Positions 6,727 through 14,153 are shown, counted from the stretch's first letter. The stretch is 17,838 bases of DNA from Alphaproteobacteria bacterium (GCA_017650255.1 JAGCFG010000082.1:1-17838), one strand, 5' to 3'. Notes: generated by a model not told the origin, from the sequence alone. A program made the numbers and translations.

Positions 6727-7580
6727 AGAAACGTAGAGTAATTTTTTTGCATTTGAGCCATTTGCGCAGGACAATTAAAAAATCTGCGATTGTTTTGTTG
6801 TTTGTCTTTGTATTTGCTTTTATGTTGCTTAATAAGACAGATAATGTGTTAATGGAAAAGACTTCGGTTACGGTTGAGGAAATTGTTGCTCCTATTACAA
6901 AGATTTTGGTGTTGCCGGCTACAACAGTATTGAATGTTTATGACTATCTGCGCAGTTTGCAAAAAATTGATAAAGAAAACCAAGAATTGCGAGAAGAGAA
7001 TCGGCGTTTGATTATTGCTAACTCTAAAAATAAGGCTTTGGCAACAGAAAATAAAATGCTTTCAGCAATGCTTCATTATGTTGTTCCTCCAGAAGCTGAC
7101 TTTGTTACGGTGAAAGTTGTTGCTCAAGAAGGTAATCCTTTTGCACATTCTTTGACGGTGTATTTAGGCGATGATACAAAAGTTAAAAAAGGTCAAATCG
7201 CGCTCAGTGACAAAGGTGTTATCGGCAGAGTGGAGGCTGTTGGACACAGATATGCAAAAATTGCCTTGCTTAATAATATTAACTCGCGAATTTCTGTTCT
7301 GATAGAAGAGAGCAGAATTAGAGGTATGTTGGTTGGGCAAAATGATGTTTTGCCGGAGCTAAGGTTTTTGCCATTGGGGGTAGATGTAAAGGAAGGAGAT
7401 GTTGTTGTGACCTCGGGAATCGGCGGAGTTTTTCCTGTGGGGTTGCCGGTGGGAAAAGTTGCAGTGGTCAACAGCCGAGGGATAAAAGTTAAGCCGGAAC
7501 ATGACTTGTCAAGGTTGGAATATGTTATGATTGTCGATTATAAACTTCCCGATCCGGTAGATGACATATATGGAGAGTGA
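6720..7580 (+). CDS. mreC: Cell-shape protein MreC
   Basis: A 286-residue bitopic inner-membrane protein. A basic N-terminus (VKKRRVIFLHLSHLRRTIKK) leads into one membrane segment, SAIVLLFVFVFAFMLL (about 22-37). A periplasmic coiled coil follows at about residues 80-118 (LQKIDKENQELREENRRL...KALATENKMLSAML). The two beta-barrel domains carry the usual MreC blocks: VVAQEGNPFAHSLTVYLG, ALSDKGVIGRVEAVGHRYAKIALLNN, RGMLVGQ, and the closing region with GDVVVTSGIGGVFPVGLPVGKV. MreC links PBP2/RodA to the MreB filament in the elongasome. The start is GTG with GGGA seven nucleotides upstream. It is followed by mreD 4 nt later. No mreB precedes it, which is unusual for the mreBCD order. Confidence 0.95.
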   Translation: MVKKRRVIFLHLSHLRRTIKKSAIVLLFVFVFAFMLLNKTDNVLMEKTSVTVEEIVAPITKILVLPATTVLNVYDYLRSLQKIDKENQELREENRRLIIANSKNKALATENKMLSAMLHYVVPPEADFVTVKVVAQEGNPFAHSLTVYLGDDTKVKKGQIALSDKGVIGRVEAVGHRYAKIALLNNINSRISVLIEESRIRGMLVGQNDVLPELRFLPLGVDVKEGDVVVTSGIGGVFPVGLPVGKVAVVNSRGIKVKPEHDLSRLEYVMIVDYKLPDPVDDIYGE

Positions 7581-7584
7581 GCTG

Positions 7585-8106
7585 ATGAGAGAAAATTGGC
7601 GCGAAATTGTCTCCGGTTGGATTGAAAAATTTTTGCCACTATTTGTTTCGATTTTGTGGCTGAGGGTGTCGCTAATTCCGCTGCGCTCGGATTTAAATTT
7701 GACAGCAAGACCGATGATTGGTTTGATGTGCGTGTTTTTTTGGACTATGTACAGACCGGATTTGTTTAATTTGTTTTCAATTTTTATATTGGGACTTTTT
7801 TCAGATGTTTTATCAATTGCGCCATTCGGAATATATTTGCTAATGTACTTGGTGATGTATTTGGCTGTATCAAAGTTGGTAAAATATATTACAGAAAAGA
7901 CTTTTGAAATATCTTGGATTGGTTTGTCCTTGTTGTTGTTTGCCGTAATGTTTATGGGGTGGTTTGTTTCGTCTGTTTATTATGCACAATTTTTGCCGCT
8001 CAAAAGTTTTGTTTTTTCTTATTTGCTGAGTGTTGCATTATATCCGGTTGTTGCAGGGATTAATGCTTTTGTATCCAATATCTTTTTGCAGGAAGAAAGT
8101 ATATGA
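7585..8106 (+). CDS. mreD: Rod-shape-determining membrane protein MreD
   Basis: A 173-residue, highly hydrophobic protein with about five membrane helices and few loops. Visible elements are LPLFVSILWLRVSLIPL, PMIGLMCVFFWTMYRPDLFNLFSIFILGLFSDVLSIAPFG, LLMYLVMYLAVSKLV and the C-terminal helices. The block YRPDLFN...GLFSDVLSIAPFG corresponds to the family signature (W..yrP...p....f..Gll.D...g.plG). The start chosen is ATG 7585, which has GGAGAG (7572-7577) at good distance. Two earlier in-frame ATGs (7561, 7570) lack a site and would overlap mreC. The stop overlaps the mrdA start by 4 nt (ATGA). Primary sequence is weakly conserved in this family, but position and topology make the call firm. 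Confidence 0.9.
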   Translation: MRENWREIVSGWIEKFLPLFVSILWLRVSLIPLRSDLNLTARPMIGLMCVFFWTMYRPDLFNLFSIFILGLFSDVLSIAPFGIYLLMYLVMYLAVSKLVKYITEKTFEISWIGLSLLLFAVMFMGWFVSSVYYAQFLPLKSFVFSYLLSVALYPVVAGINAFVSNIFLQEESI

Positions 8107-9920
8107 ATCGCGATAACAGCAAAGGAAAAGTTTTAATATACAGAACTCTGATTTGGGGAGCAATACAGCTTTTTCTGTTTGTGGTTATTATTGCGCGGCT
8201 TTATTATTTGCAGGTTTTTGAGGCAGATAAATATAAGACAATGTCGGATGAAAACAGAATTTCGGCGCGAATTTTGGTGCCTCCAAGAGGCGGAATTTTT
8301 GACAGGAACGGTGTAATTTTGGCCGGTAATCGGCAAAATTTTCAGGCAATGATTGTGGCAGAGCAGGCAACAAATGTTGATGACACTTTAGCTAAATTTA
8401 AGAAAATTATGCCTCTTTCCGAGGCGGAGGAGGCGAGGGTCCGCAGAGATATTAAAAAATATCGCAGATTTGTTCCTATAAAATTGAAAGACGGGTTGAC
8501 ATGGGAGGATGTGTCAAGAATTTTGCTGGCGGCTCCGGAGATGCCGGGGGTTATTGTTGAGGATGGGTTGAGCAGAGCATATCCTTTCGGCAAGCAAATG
8601 GCGCATGTTTTGGGTTACGTTGCTGCTGTTTCTGAAAACGATATGAAAAACGATAAAGATCCCCTTTTGGAAACGCCTGATTTTAAAATTGGGCGAATCG
8701 GGGTTGAAAAAAGGTTTGAAAAATTGCTGAGAGGCAAGGGTGGAAACCTCAAGTTGGAGGTAAATGCCGTTGGACGAATTATGAAAGAAATTGAGCGAGT
8801 GGATGGTGTTCCAGGAACCAATTTGCAGTTGACCATTGATAGTCGTTTGCAGCAAAAAGCCTACGATTTATTCGGTGAACAGAGCGGAGCAGCGGTGTTG
8901 ATGGATGTGAACAGCGGAGAGATTTTGACTTTTATTTCAATGCCCTCTTATGATTCGAATGATTTTGTATTGGGTGTTAATCAAGACACATATAGTAGAT
9001 TGCTTTTTGATGAAAAGCAGCCTTTGATAAATAAGGCTATTGCCGGTCGCTATTCTCCGGGGTCAACTTTTAAGATGATTGTGGCTTTGGCGGCTTTGGA
9101 AGCAGGGGTTATTACTCCGGAGACAAGATTTGGTTGTTCAGGAAAGATGGAATTGGGAAATCATTTGTTCCACTGTTGGAAAAAACAAGGACACGGGCCA
9201 CTCAATGTGGTTGAGGCTTTGCAACATTCTTGTGATATTTTCTTTTATGAAACGGCGCAAAAAGTAGGAATTGATAAAATTGCGAATATGGCCAGACGTT
9301 TTGGTATGGGCAAGCCGACAAAACTGCGTTTTGATGATGAAAAAGCAGGTATTATTCCGGATAAAGCGTGGAAATTGGAAAATTTGCAGGCTCCGTGGCA
9401 AGCGGGAGAAACATTGATTGCAGGTATCGGACAGGGATATGTTTTGACCACACCTATACAGTTGGCGGTTATGACTGCCAGAATTGCAAACGGCGGAAAA
9501 ATGGTGGAACCGAGTTTGACCAAAGTAAGCAAAAGTAAAATTGAAAAATTTAAGGATATGAAGATTAATAAAAAATATCTCGATTTGGTAAAAGAGGGTA
9601 TGTGCAGTGTTGTCAATCGTCCAGGAGGAACGGCTTTTATGTCGCAGTTTGATTATAAGGGCCAGAAGATGTGCGGCAAAACTGGAACAACGCAAGTGAG
9701 AAGAATTTCTATGCAAGAACGTCAAACTGGTATTGTAAGACAAGAAGATTTGCCTTGGAAATATCGTAACCATGCTTTGTTTGTCGGTTTTGCTCCGCAA
9801 AACAATCCGCGTTATGCTGTGGCGGTTTTGGTCGAGCATGGTGGCGGCGGTTCAAGTGTGGCGGCACCGATTGCTTCTAAGTTGTTGAAAGAAGCGCTTA
9901 TGTTGGAAGAAGGTAATTAA
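8103..9920 (+). CDS. mrdA: Penicillin-binding protein 2, elongasome transpeptidase
   Basis: A 605-residue class B PBP that crosslinks lateral-wall peptidoglycan together with RodA. It has a short cytoplasmic start, one membrane helix (about residues 14-31), the pedestal domain with RISARILVPPRGGIFDRNG (52-70), and the transpeptidase domain. The catalytic tetrad SPGSTFK places the nucleophile at Ser321 and the lysine at 324. The second motif is Ser377-Cys-Asp, and the third is KTGT at 526-529. The block with KIGRIGVEKRFEKLLRG is characteristic of PBP2/MrdA. Length is slightly below the 630 common in enterics. It overlaps mreD by 4 nt and is followed after 1 nt by rodA, so the pair is made stoichiometrically from one message. 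Confidence 0.97.
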   Translation: MNRDNSKGKVLIYRTLIWGAIQLFLFVVIIARLYYLQVFEADKYKTMSDENRISARILVPPRGGIFDRNGVILAGNRQNFQAMIVAEQATNVDDTLAKFKKIMPLSEAEEARVRRDIKKYRRFVPIKLKDGLTWEDVSRILLAAPEMPGVIVEDGLSRAYPFGKQMAHVLGYVAAVSENDMKNDKDPLLETPDFKIGRIGVEKRFEKLLRGKGGNLKLEVNAVGRIMKEIERVDGVPGTNLQLTIDSRLQQKAYDLFGEQSGAAVLMDVNSGEILTFISMPSYDSNDFVLGVNQDTYSRLLFDEKQPLINKAIAGRYSPGSTFKMIVALAALEAGVITPETRFGCSGKMELGNHLFHCWKKQGHGPLNVVEALQHSCDIFFYETAQKVGIDKIANMARRFGMGKPTKLRFDDEKAGIIPDKAWKLENLQAPWQAGETLIAGIGQGYVLTTPIQLAVMTARIANGGKMVEPSLTKVSKSKIEKFKDMKINKKYLDLVKEGMCSVVNRPGGTAFMSQFDYKGQKMCGKTGTTQVRRISMQERQTGIVRQEDLPWKYRNHALFVGFAPQNNPRYAVAVLVEHGGGGSSVAAPIASKLLKEALMLEEGN

Positions 9921-9921
9921 G

Positions 9922-11061
9922 ATGTATAAGTTTTATAAAACAGGTTTTCGAAACCCTAATCTGTCGTTTAAGGAAAAGATTTATAATCTGAATCTTACCT
10001 ATTTTTTCTTTATTTTTGTACTTTCGATGATTGGTGTTTTGATGTTATATTCCGCGGCGAACGGTGATTGGAAGGTTTGGGCATTGAACCATGCTGTTCG
10101 TTTCGGAATGGGATGTTTATTGATGGGAATTTTGATATTTATCGATATAAAACATTTTTTGCATTATGCATATTATTTTTATGCTGTTGCATTAGTTTTG
10201 CTGGTTGTAGTGGAAATTGCAGGTTATACGGGGATGGGGGCGACACGATGGATAAATTTAGGTTTTATGAAGTTGCAGCCTTCTGAGCTGATGAAAATAG
10301 CTTTGGTTCTGGCATTGGCTAAATATTTCCACTCGACGACTTTGCAAAATATTGAGACAATAGGTGGAATTGTGCCTCCTGTTGTTATGGCACTTGTGCC
10401 TGCGGCGCTGATTATGGCGCAGCCGGACTTGGGAACGGCTATGATGCTTTTGTTTACAACGGCGATAATGCTTTTTGTAGTCGGGGTGCAAGTTTCAAAA
10501 TTTTTGTTTGTGGCTGTCGGCGGAGCGGCAATGCTACCGGTTGCGTGGCATTTTTTGCACGATTATCAAAAACAGAGGGTGCTGACATTTCTTAATCCGG
10601 AAAGAGATCCTTTGGGGGCAGGATATCATATTATGCAATCTAAAATTGCGCTTGGTTCGGGAGGAATTTTCGGCAAAGGGTTTATGAACGGTACGCAAAG
10701 CCACTTGAATTTTTTGCCGGAGAAACATACTGACTTTATTTTTACGATGTTGTCGGAAGAGTTTGGAATTATCGGGGCGATTTTGGTTGTGGTGCTGAAT
10801 ATGCTGGTGTTGTTTTACAGTTATTCTTTTGCGATCAGAACAACCAGTTATTTTGCAAAGTTGACGATTATCGGGCTGTCTACGAACTATTTTTTATATA
10901 TATTTATCAATACTGCGATGGTTTTAGGACTTATTCCTGTTGTGGGAGTGCCACTACCACTGATTTCTTATGGCGGAACGGTTATGCTTTCGGTTATGGC
11001 AAGCTTTGGAATTATTATGGCGATGTATGTAAATCGCGATACAAACTTGGGTAAAGATTGA
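9922..11061 (+). CDS. rodA: Peptidoglycan glycosyltransferase RodA (SEDS family)
   Basis: A 379-residue polytopic SEDS protein with about ten membrane helices. It polymerises glycan strands from lipid II as the partner of PBP2. Motifs seen are GATRWINLGFMKLQPSELMKIALV (106-129), AQPDLGTAMM (166-175), the long extracytoplasmic loop with NPERDPLGAGYHIMQSKIALGSGG (225-248), LPEKHTDFIFTMLSEEFG (265-282) and VVGVPLPLISYGGT near the C-terminus. Asp271 in HTDF is at the position of the catalytic acid described in SEDS enzymes. The ATG lies 1 nt past the mrdA stop, with a GAAGG ribosome site inside mrdA. It is the last gene of the mreC-mreD-mrdA-rodA run; no clear terminator precedes the tRNA promoter. 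Confidence 0.97.
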   Translation: MYKFYKTGFRNPNLSFKEKIYNLNLTYFFFIFVLSMIGVLMLYSAANGDWKVWALNHAVRFGMGCLLMGILIFIDIKHFLHYAYYFYAVALVLLVVVEIAGYTGMGATRWINLGFMKLQPSELMKIALVLALAKYFHSTTLQNIETIGGIVPPVVMALVPAALIMAQPDLGTAMMLLFTTAIMLFVVGVQVSKFLFVAVGGAAMLPVAWHFLHDYQKQRVLTFLNPERDPLGAGYHIMQSKIALGSGGIFGKGFMNGTQSHLNFLPEKHTDFIFTMLSEEFGIIGAILVVVLNMLVLFYSYSFAIRTTSYFAKLTIIGLSTNYFLYIFINTAMVLGLIPVVGVPLPLISYGGTVMLSVMASFGIIMAMYVNRDTNLGKD

Positions 11062-11088
11062 TTTTTTGAAAAAAATTGTAAATTTTGC

Positions 11089-11117
11089 TTGCAAAAAATA
11101 ATAAAAGAATGTATTAG
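11089..11117 (+). promoter_or_regulatory. Promoter of tRNA-Arg
   Basis: TTGCAA (11089-11094) and TATTAG (11112-11117) are separated by 17 nt. Transcription would begin near 11124, about 16 nt before the mature tRNA. Confidence 0.6.
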
Positions 11118-11139
11118 TCATCTCAAATGCGTTAATAAT

Positions 11140-11216
11140 GCGCTCGTAGCTCAATTGGATAGAGCATCTGACTACGGATCAGAAGGTTGTGAGTTCGAAT
11201 CCCGCCGAGCGCGCCA
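11140..11216 (+). tRNA. tRNA-Arg (anticodon ACG)
   Basis: The 77-nt sequence folds as a full cloverleaf. The acceptor stem is GCGCTCG/CGAGCGC, the D arm GCTC...GAGC, and the anticodon stem TCTGA/TCAGA with loop CTACGGA. The T arm has loop TTCGAAT, the discriminator is G, and CCA is encoded. The anticodon ACG (read as ICG after deamination by TadA) decodes CGU/CGC/CGA. One oddity is an A x C mismatch in the T stem (GTGAG against CCCGC). The T arm and 3' end are partly repeated downstream. Confidence 0.96.
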
Positions 11217-11253
11217 TTAAAAAAGCCTCCCTTGTGGAGGTTTTTTTAATGGC
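11213..11253 (+). terminator. tRNA-Arg terminator whose stem includes the tRNA CCA end
   Basis: The arms 11213-11230 and 11236-11253 are inverted repeats of 18 bp with one G:U position, and the loop is CTTGT. The GC part (GCCTCC/GGAGGT) followed by a T7 run is a classic intrinsic terminator. The outer arm begins inside the tRNA at its discriminator and CCA, so it competes with the acceptor stem until 3' processing. Confidence 0.85.
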
Positions 11254-11284
11254 ATGTAAACAAGAGGATTTGAACTCACAAGAA

Positions 11285-11389
11285 GTGAGTTCGACTACAA
11301 GCGAAAGGCACACGGGGGTGTGCCGGTCGGCGAAAGCCGATGAGCGCAGTGAATGGAGCGAAAGCGTAATAGCCCCGCCGAGCGCGCCA
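11285..11389 (+). other. Split partial tRNA-Arg copy with a structured 79-nt insert
   Basis: The left end copies the tRNA T stem and loop (GTGAGTTCGA), and the right end copies the 3' T stem, acceptor strand and CCA (11374-11389). The insert 11295-11373 forms GGCACAC-GGGG-GTGTGCC (11307-11324) and TCGGC-GAAA-GCCGA (11327-11340), the latter capped by a GNRA tetraloop. It then carries GCGCAGT and GAGCGAAAGCG motifs. Another hairpin, GAACTCAC-AAGAA-GTGAGTTC (11272-11292), overlaps the left end. It may be a small structured RNA or a palindromic repeat element; function unknown. Confidence 0.5.
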
Positions 11390-11425
11390 TTAAAAAAGCC
11401 TCCTTTACGGAGGCTTTTTTAATGG
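11387..11425. terminator. Second copy of the tRNA-Arg terminator
   Basis: A 17-bp perfect stem (11387-11403 with 11409-11425) has loop TTTAC and a T6 run on each side, so it can work on both strands. It differs from the first copy in the loop and in the repaired G:C pair. It is followed by a decayed inverted T-arm-like stretch (11440-11453). Confidence 0.8.
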
Positions 11426-11497
11426 TATGAAAATAAGAGAATTTGACTCGCAAGGGAGCAGACAGTTCAAAATTATGAATTGTTTTGACATAGAAAC

Positions 11498-11526
11498 TTG
11501 ACAAAAAGTGTAAAGTTATGTATAAG
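11498..11526 (+). promoter_or_regulatory. Strong predicted promoter of the orphan gene at 11561
   Basis: A consensus TTGACA (11498-11503) and TATAAG (11521-11526) stand 17 nt apart. The predicted start is near 11533. It is the closest match to the sigma-70 consensus in the window. A second TTGACA lies at 11485-11490. Confidence 0.65.
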
Positions 11527-11560
11527 TGAGGGCAAGAATTAACCTATTAAATACATTATT

Positions 11561-11893
11561 ATGAAGAAAAAGCAATATTTTGGCGGTACAATTTTGGTGG
11601 CCGTGCCTTCGAAAGAAGAAGGATTAACTCTTCTCGCTACTTATAAGGGCAGTGATATCAATGTGGATGTTGTTGTGGTCAGCTGTTCTTCGGTTGATCA
11701 AATCCCTGCAAAGTTAGCTGAGCTCGTCGAACAAACAAAAACGGCTGATAAACCCGACAAGAAAAAGCTGGCGTATATGCAATCTATGTCGGACAAGATG
11801 CCGAAAAAGACAGAGGTTCCGAATGTTCTTTTGTCGCGGGTGAGGAGAAATTTTCCCACCATTTCGGCGGAAAAGTGTATCTATCTGCCGTAA
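11561..11893 (+). CDS. Hypothetical 110-residue protein, unknown family
   Basis: I do not recognise this protein. It is a small soluble alpha/beta chain without signal peptide or membrane segment. A beta-rich N-terminal half (GGTILVAVPSKEEGLTLLATYK, then NVDVVVVSCSSVDQIP) leads to a helix (AKLAELVEQTKTA), a lysine-rich stretch (DKPDKKKLAYMQSMSDKMPKK) and a short basic tail ending CIYLP. It is a stand-alone unit with a near-consensus promoter 35 nt upstream and a perfect 15-bp terminator right after the stop. There is no visible Shine-Dalgarno sequence in the roughly 28-nt leader, unlike most neighbours. It lies between the duplicated tRNA-Arg terminator and the convergent aas gene. The transcription signals make it likely to be a real, well-expressed gene; its role is unknown. 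Confidence 0.75.
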   Translation: MKKKQYFGGTILVAVPSKEEGLTLLATYKGSDINVDVVVVSCSSVDQIPAKLAELVEQTKTADKPDKKKLAYMQSMSDKMPKKTEVPNVLLSRVRRNFPTISAEKCIYLP

Positions 11894-11937
11894 AGGAAAC
11901 CCCTTGCAAAAAAATGCAAGGGGTTTCCTGTTTTTTT
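11894..11937 (+). terminator. Intrinsic terminator of the orphan gene
   Basis: A perfect 15-bp stem (11894-11908 with 11915-11929) has a loop of six A and is followed by G and seven T. It begins immediately after the TAA stop and reaches the stop codon of the convergent aas gene, so it may also limit collision between the two units. Confidence 0.92.
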
Positions 11938-14116
11938 ATGCTGCAGATGATGCGGCTAGTTCCGCCAATACTTCTTTTTTCAGCGTCACATTATCAATTT
12001 TGCCGGTTGCTGACATCGGGATTTTATCCTTATACAAAATTGTGCGCGGCATATAAAGCTCAGGATAGCCGTTTTGTTTGATAAAGTCGCGCAATTTATC
12101 CATGGTCAGGCTCGGTTCGTTGGTGACAACAACAATCTGCTCGCCTTTGTGTTCGTGAGGAATGGCGACAACACCGCAGGCAAAGTCTTCTTTGCCCTCA
12201 AATGCTTGATTAATCATATTTTCTACTGCGCGGAGTGAAACCATTTCGCCGCCGATTTTGGCAAAACGTTTGATGCGGTCTTTAATGCTGATAAAACCGA
12301 TTTCATCAATCTCAACCACGTCGCCGGTGCGGTACCAGCCGTCTTCGGGTGGAACCAAAACGCCAGGGTTGTCGGCAAAGATATAACCGGCCATAACATT
12401 CGGTCCTTTAACAACGAGCTCGCCGCCTTTTTCGATGCCGTCAACCTTGTCTAAACGGCACTGCATTCCTGGGCATAGTTTGCCGATGGTGCCAAATTTG
12501 TTGAACACCATATTGTTGCCGGCGACGGCCGGAGAACATTCAGTCGTGCCATAAGCCTCCATCAGGCGAACACCCAAGCGTTCGTTTAAGATGTTACGGG
12601 TATCAAGTTTTACACCCTCGGCACCGGCATAACACAAGCGCAAACTGCCAAAATCTAACGGGTGAGAAATTTTGGCGTAGCTGCGGAAAAATGTGTCGGT
12701 TCCAATCATTACGGTTGCTTCCAGCTCATAGAGCAAATCGCTGATGACACGGAAGTGCAAAGGTGATGGGTAAAGAAAAACTTTTGCTCCTTGGTAAAGT
12801 GCATAAAGTGTACCCAAAACCAAGCCGAAACTGTGGAAAATCGGCATGGAGTTCAATACAACATCGGTGCGGTTTAATGTCTCAAAAGTAGCAATTTGCC
12901 AAACATTTGAGATTACATTGCGGTTGGATAATACAACTGCTTTCGGTGCACCTTCGGAGCCGGAGGTGAATAGAATTACCGCCCTATCATCGGGAGTGGC
13001 TTTGTATGGAACATATTTTACTTTGTATTGTAAAAACGCTAAAATTTTTGCGCCTAAGGATATTTTTTTGGCGACTTCTTCCAAGTAACAAACTTCAAAG
13101 CCGTTTCCTTTGATGGCGTCGACAACTGTTTCAAGTCCGGCTTTTTTGACGAACATTTTGGAAGTTATAACTCTTTTGGTCAAAGTGGTTTTTAGCCCGC
13201 TGACAATATTCTGCACTCCGGCGCTGAAGTTTATCATTACCGGTACTTGTCCATAGGCATTAAGCCCGAAAAATGTGCAGATTGCTGCTACTGAGTTTGG
13301 CAACATTATGGCGACGGATTCTTGGTGTGCGGCACCTTTGTTGAAATAGCGTCCTAAAACGTATGATGCCAACATGATATCTTTAAAGCTTTTTGGTTTG
13401 CGGGTGATGTCTTCCAAAACTTTCGGGCGCTTGAAACCAAAAGCTTTTTTAGCGTGAATTTTTGCCGCTTTTATCAGTTGGGTAAACACGGTCAAGTTAG
13501 GGTTATACATTGAGTTAAACGCTTGCTCACGCATAATCATATAGATTTCGTTAGAGATGTGGTTGCGCTGGTGGCGTAATTCGTCCTTAAGTTTCAAAGG
13601 GCGCGGTTCATCAACCACAATTTTGACTTTTGGAAAATAGCGGTGCGGCAGGCGACCTCTGGTTTTGGAAAAATGGCAGTATTGCAGGCCGTTAATCCAA
13701 ATTGGAATAACCGGAGAATCGGTTTTGTCGGCCAAAAGACCGGCACCTTCGTAGATTTTCATAATATTTCCGTTTGAGGTCATACGTCCCTCGGGGAACA
13801 TAACACAAAGACGGCCTTCGTTGACTTTTGCGATGAGGTGTTTCAAATCGGGAACATCAATGTTTCCATATTCCATTATGTCGGCAGTTTTCATCAATAA
13901 GCGAACCCAATAGCTGCGATAGAGTGTTCCGTGAAGGGCAAAAATCGGGTTGCCGGGCAAAAAGGCAAACAAAACAATGGGGTCAACATAGGAAACATGG
14001 TTTGATATATATAGCCCTTTTGTTGGGAGTTTGGAAAGGTCGAAACGCATTTCGAACCTGACCTTGAAAAGCCTGAAAAAGCAACGCAGGCAAAAGCGTA
14101 CAAAATCTCGCATCAT
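11936..14116 (-). CDS. aas: Bifunctional 2-acyl-glycerophosphoethanolamine acyltransferase / acyl-ACP synthetase (Aas)
   Basis: This 726-residue fusion matches the E. coli Aas layout (719 residues) in order and spacing. Residues 1-175 are a PlsC-type acyltransferase: SNHVSYVDP with catalytic His40 and Asp45, FPEGR (107-111) and PVIPIWING (135-143). Residues from about 265 form an AMP-forming acyl-activating enzyme with P-loop TSGSEGAPK (384-392), YGTTE (522-526), RTGD (596-599), RIKRFAKIGGEMVSL and a C-terminal catalytic lysine in SATGKID (Lys706). The protein lacks the long transporter-like N-terminal part of LplT-Aas fusions. It reacylates lysophospholipids at the inner membrane using acyl-ACP it makes itself. 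GGAG precedes the first of two ATGs. Sampled stretches run about 45-55% GC, above the neighbours. Confidence 0.93.
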   Translation of the reverse strand: MMRDFVRFCLRCFFRLFKVRFEMRFDLSKLPTKGLYISNHVSYVDPIVLFAFLPGNPIFALHGTLYRSYWVRLLMKTADIMEYGNIDVPDLKHLIAKVNEGRLCVMFPEGRMTSNGNIMKIYEGAGLLADKTDSPVIPIWINGLQYCHFSKTRGRLPHRYFPKVKIVVDEPRPLKLKDELRHQRNHISNEIYMIMREQAFNSMYNPNLTVFTQLIKAAKIHAKKAFGFKRPKVLEDITRKPKSFKDIMLASYVLGRYFNKGAAHQESVAIMLPNSVAAICTFFGLNAYGQVPVMINFSAGVQNIVSGLKTTLTKRVITSKMFVKKAGLETVVDAIKGNGFEVCYLEEVAKKISLGAKILAFLQYKVKYVPYKATPDDRAVILFTSGSEGAPKAVVLSNRNVISNVWQIATFETLNRTDVVLNSMPIFHSFGLVLGTLYALYQGAKVFLYPSPLHFRVISDLLYELEATVMIGTDTFFRSYAKISHPLDFGSLRLCYAGAEGVKLDTRNILNERLGVRLMEAYGTTECSPAVAGNNMVFNKFGTIGKLCPGMQCRLDKVDGIEKGGELVVKGPNVMAGYIFADNPGVLVPPEDGWYRTGDVVEIDEIGFISIKDRIKRFAKIGGEMVSLRAVENMINQAFEGKEDFACGVVAIPHEHKGEQIVVVTNEPSLTMDKLRDFIKQNGYPELYMPRTILYKDKIPMSATGKIDNVTLKKEVLAELAASSAA

Positions 14117-14147
14117 AGTTGTTCTCCGTAGTCAAAATATACGTTTT

Positions 14148-14153
14148 TTTATA
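14148..14153 (-). promoter_or_regulatory. Predicted extended -10 element of aas
   Basis: On the minus strand the sequence reads TGGTATAAA, an extended -10 (TGnTATAAA), with TTTACA 15 nt upstream (14169-14174) as a possible, closely spaced -35. It mirrors the plus-strand element at 14232-14237. Confidence 0.4.

Larger units (their letters stand above)
11201..11403 (+). repeat. 30-bp perfect direct repeat of the tRNA-Arg 3' end plus terminator arm
   Basis: Bases 11201-11230 (T-stem 3' strand, acceptor 3' strand, CCA and terminator left arm) recur exactly at 11374-11403, 173 bp away. A second, shorter repeat, GTGAGTTCGA from the T arm (11189-11198), recurs at 11285-11294. An inverted copy of the T arm (GGATTTGAACTCACAA, 11266-11281, differing from the tRNA at one base) lies between. 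The downstream unit is therefore a partial tRNA copy split in the T loop by a 79-nt insert. No protein is encoded. Confidence 0.8.

Noticed and set aside
7561..7584. Earlier in-frame ATG starts for mreD
   Set aside because: They lack ribosome sites and overlap mreC, whereas ATG 7585 has GGAGAG at proper spacing.
9138..9839. Minus-strand open frame of 233 codons
   Set aside because: It is antisense to the PBP2 transpeptidase domain and reads as low-complexity Ser/His/Phe-rich sequence typical of a shadow frame.
11201..11403. CRISPR-like or integrative-element attachment sites
   Set aside because: There are only two direct copies with no spacer array, and the 173 bp between them hold no integrase or cargo gene. 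The inverted T-arm copy is not expected of simple att sites.
11189..11422. Plus-strand open frame of 77 codons over tRNA-Arg
   Set aside because: It starts inside the tRNA and crosses two terminators and the structured insert.
11429..11502. Short plus-strand frame beginning MKIREFDSQG
   Set aside because: It lacks a ribosome site, lies in the decayed third T-arm-like stretch and ends inside the next promoter.
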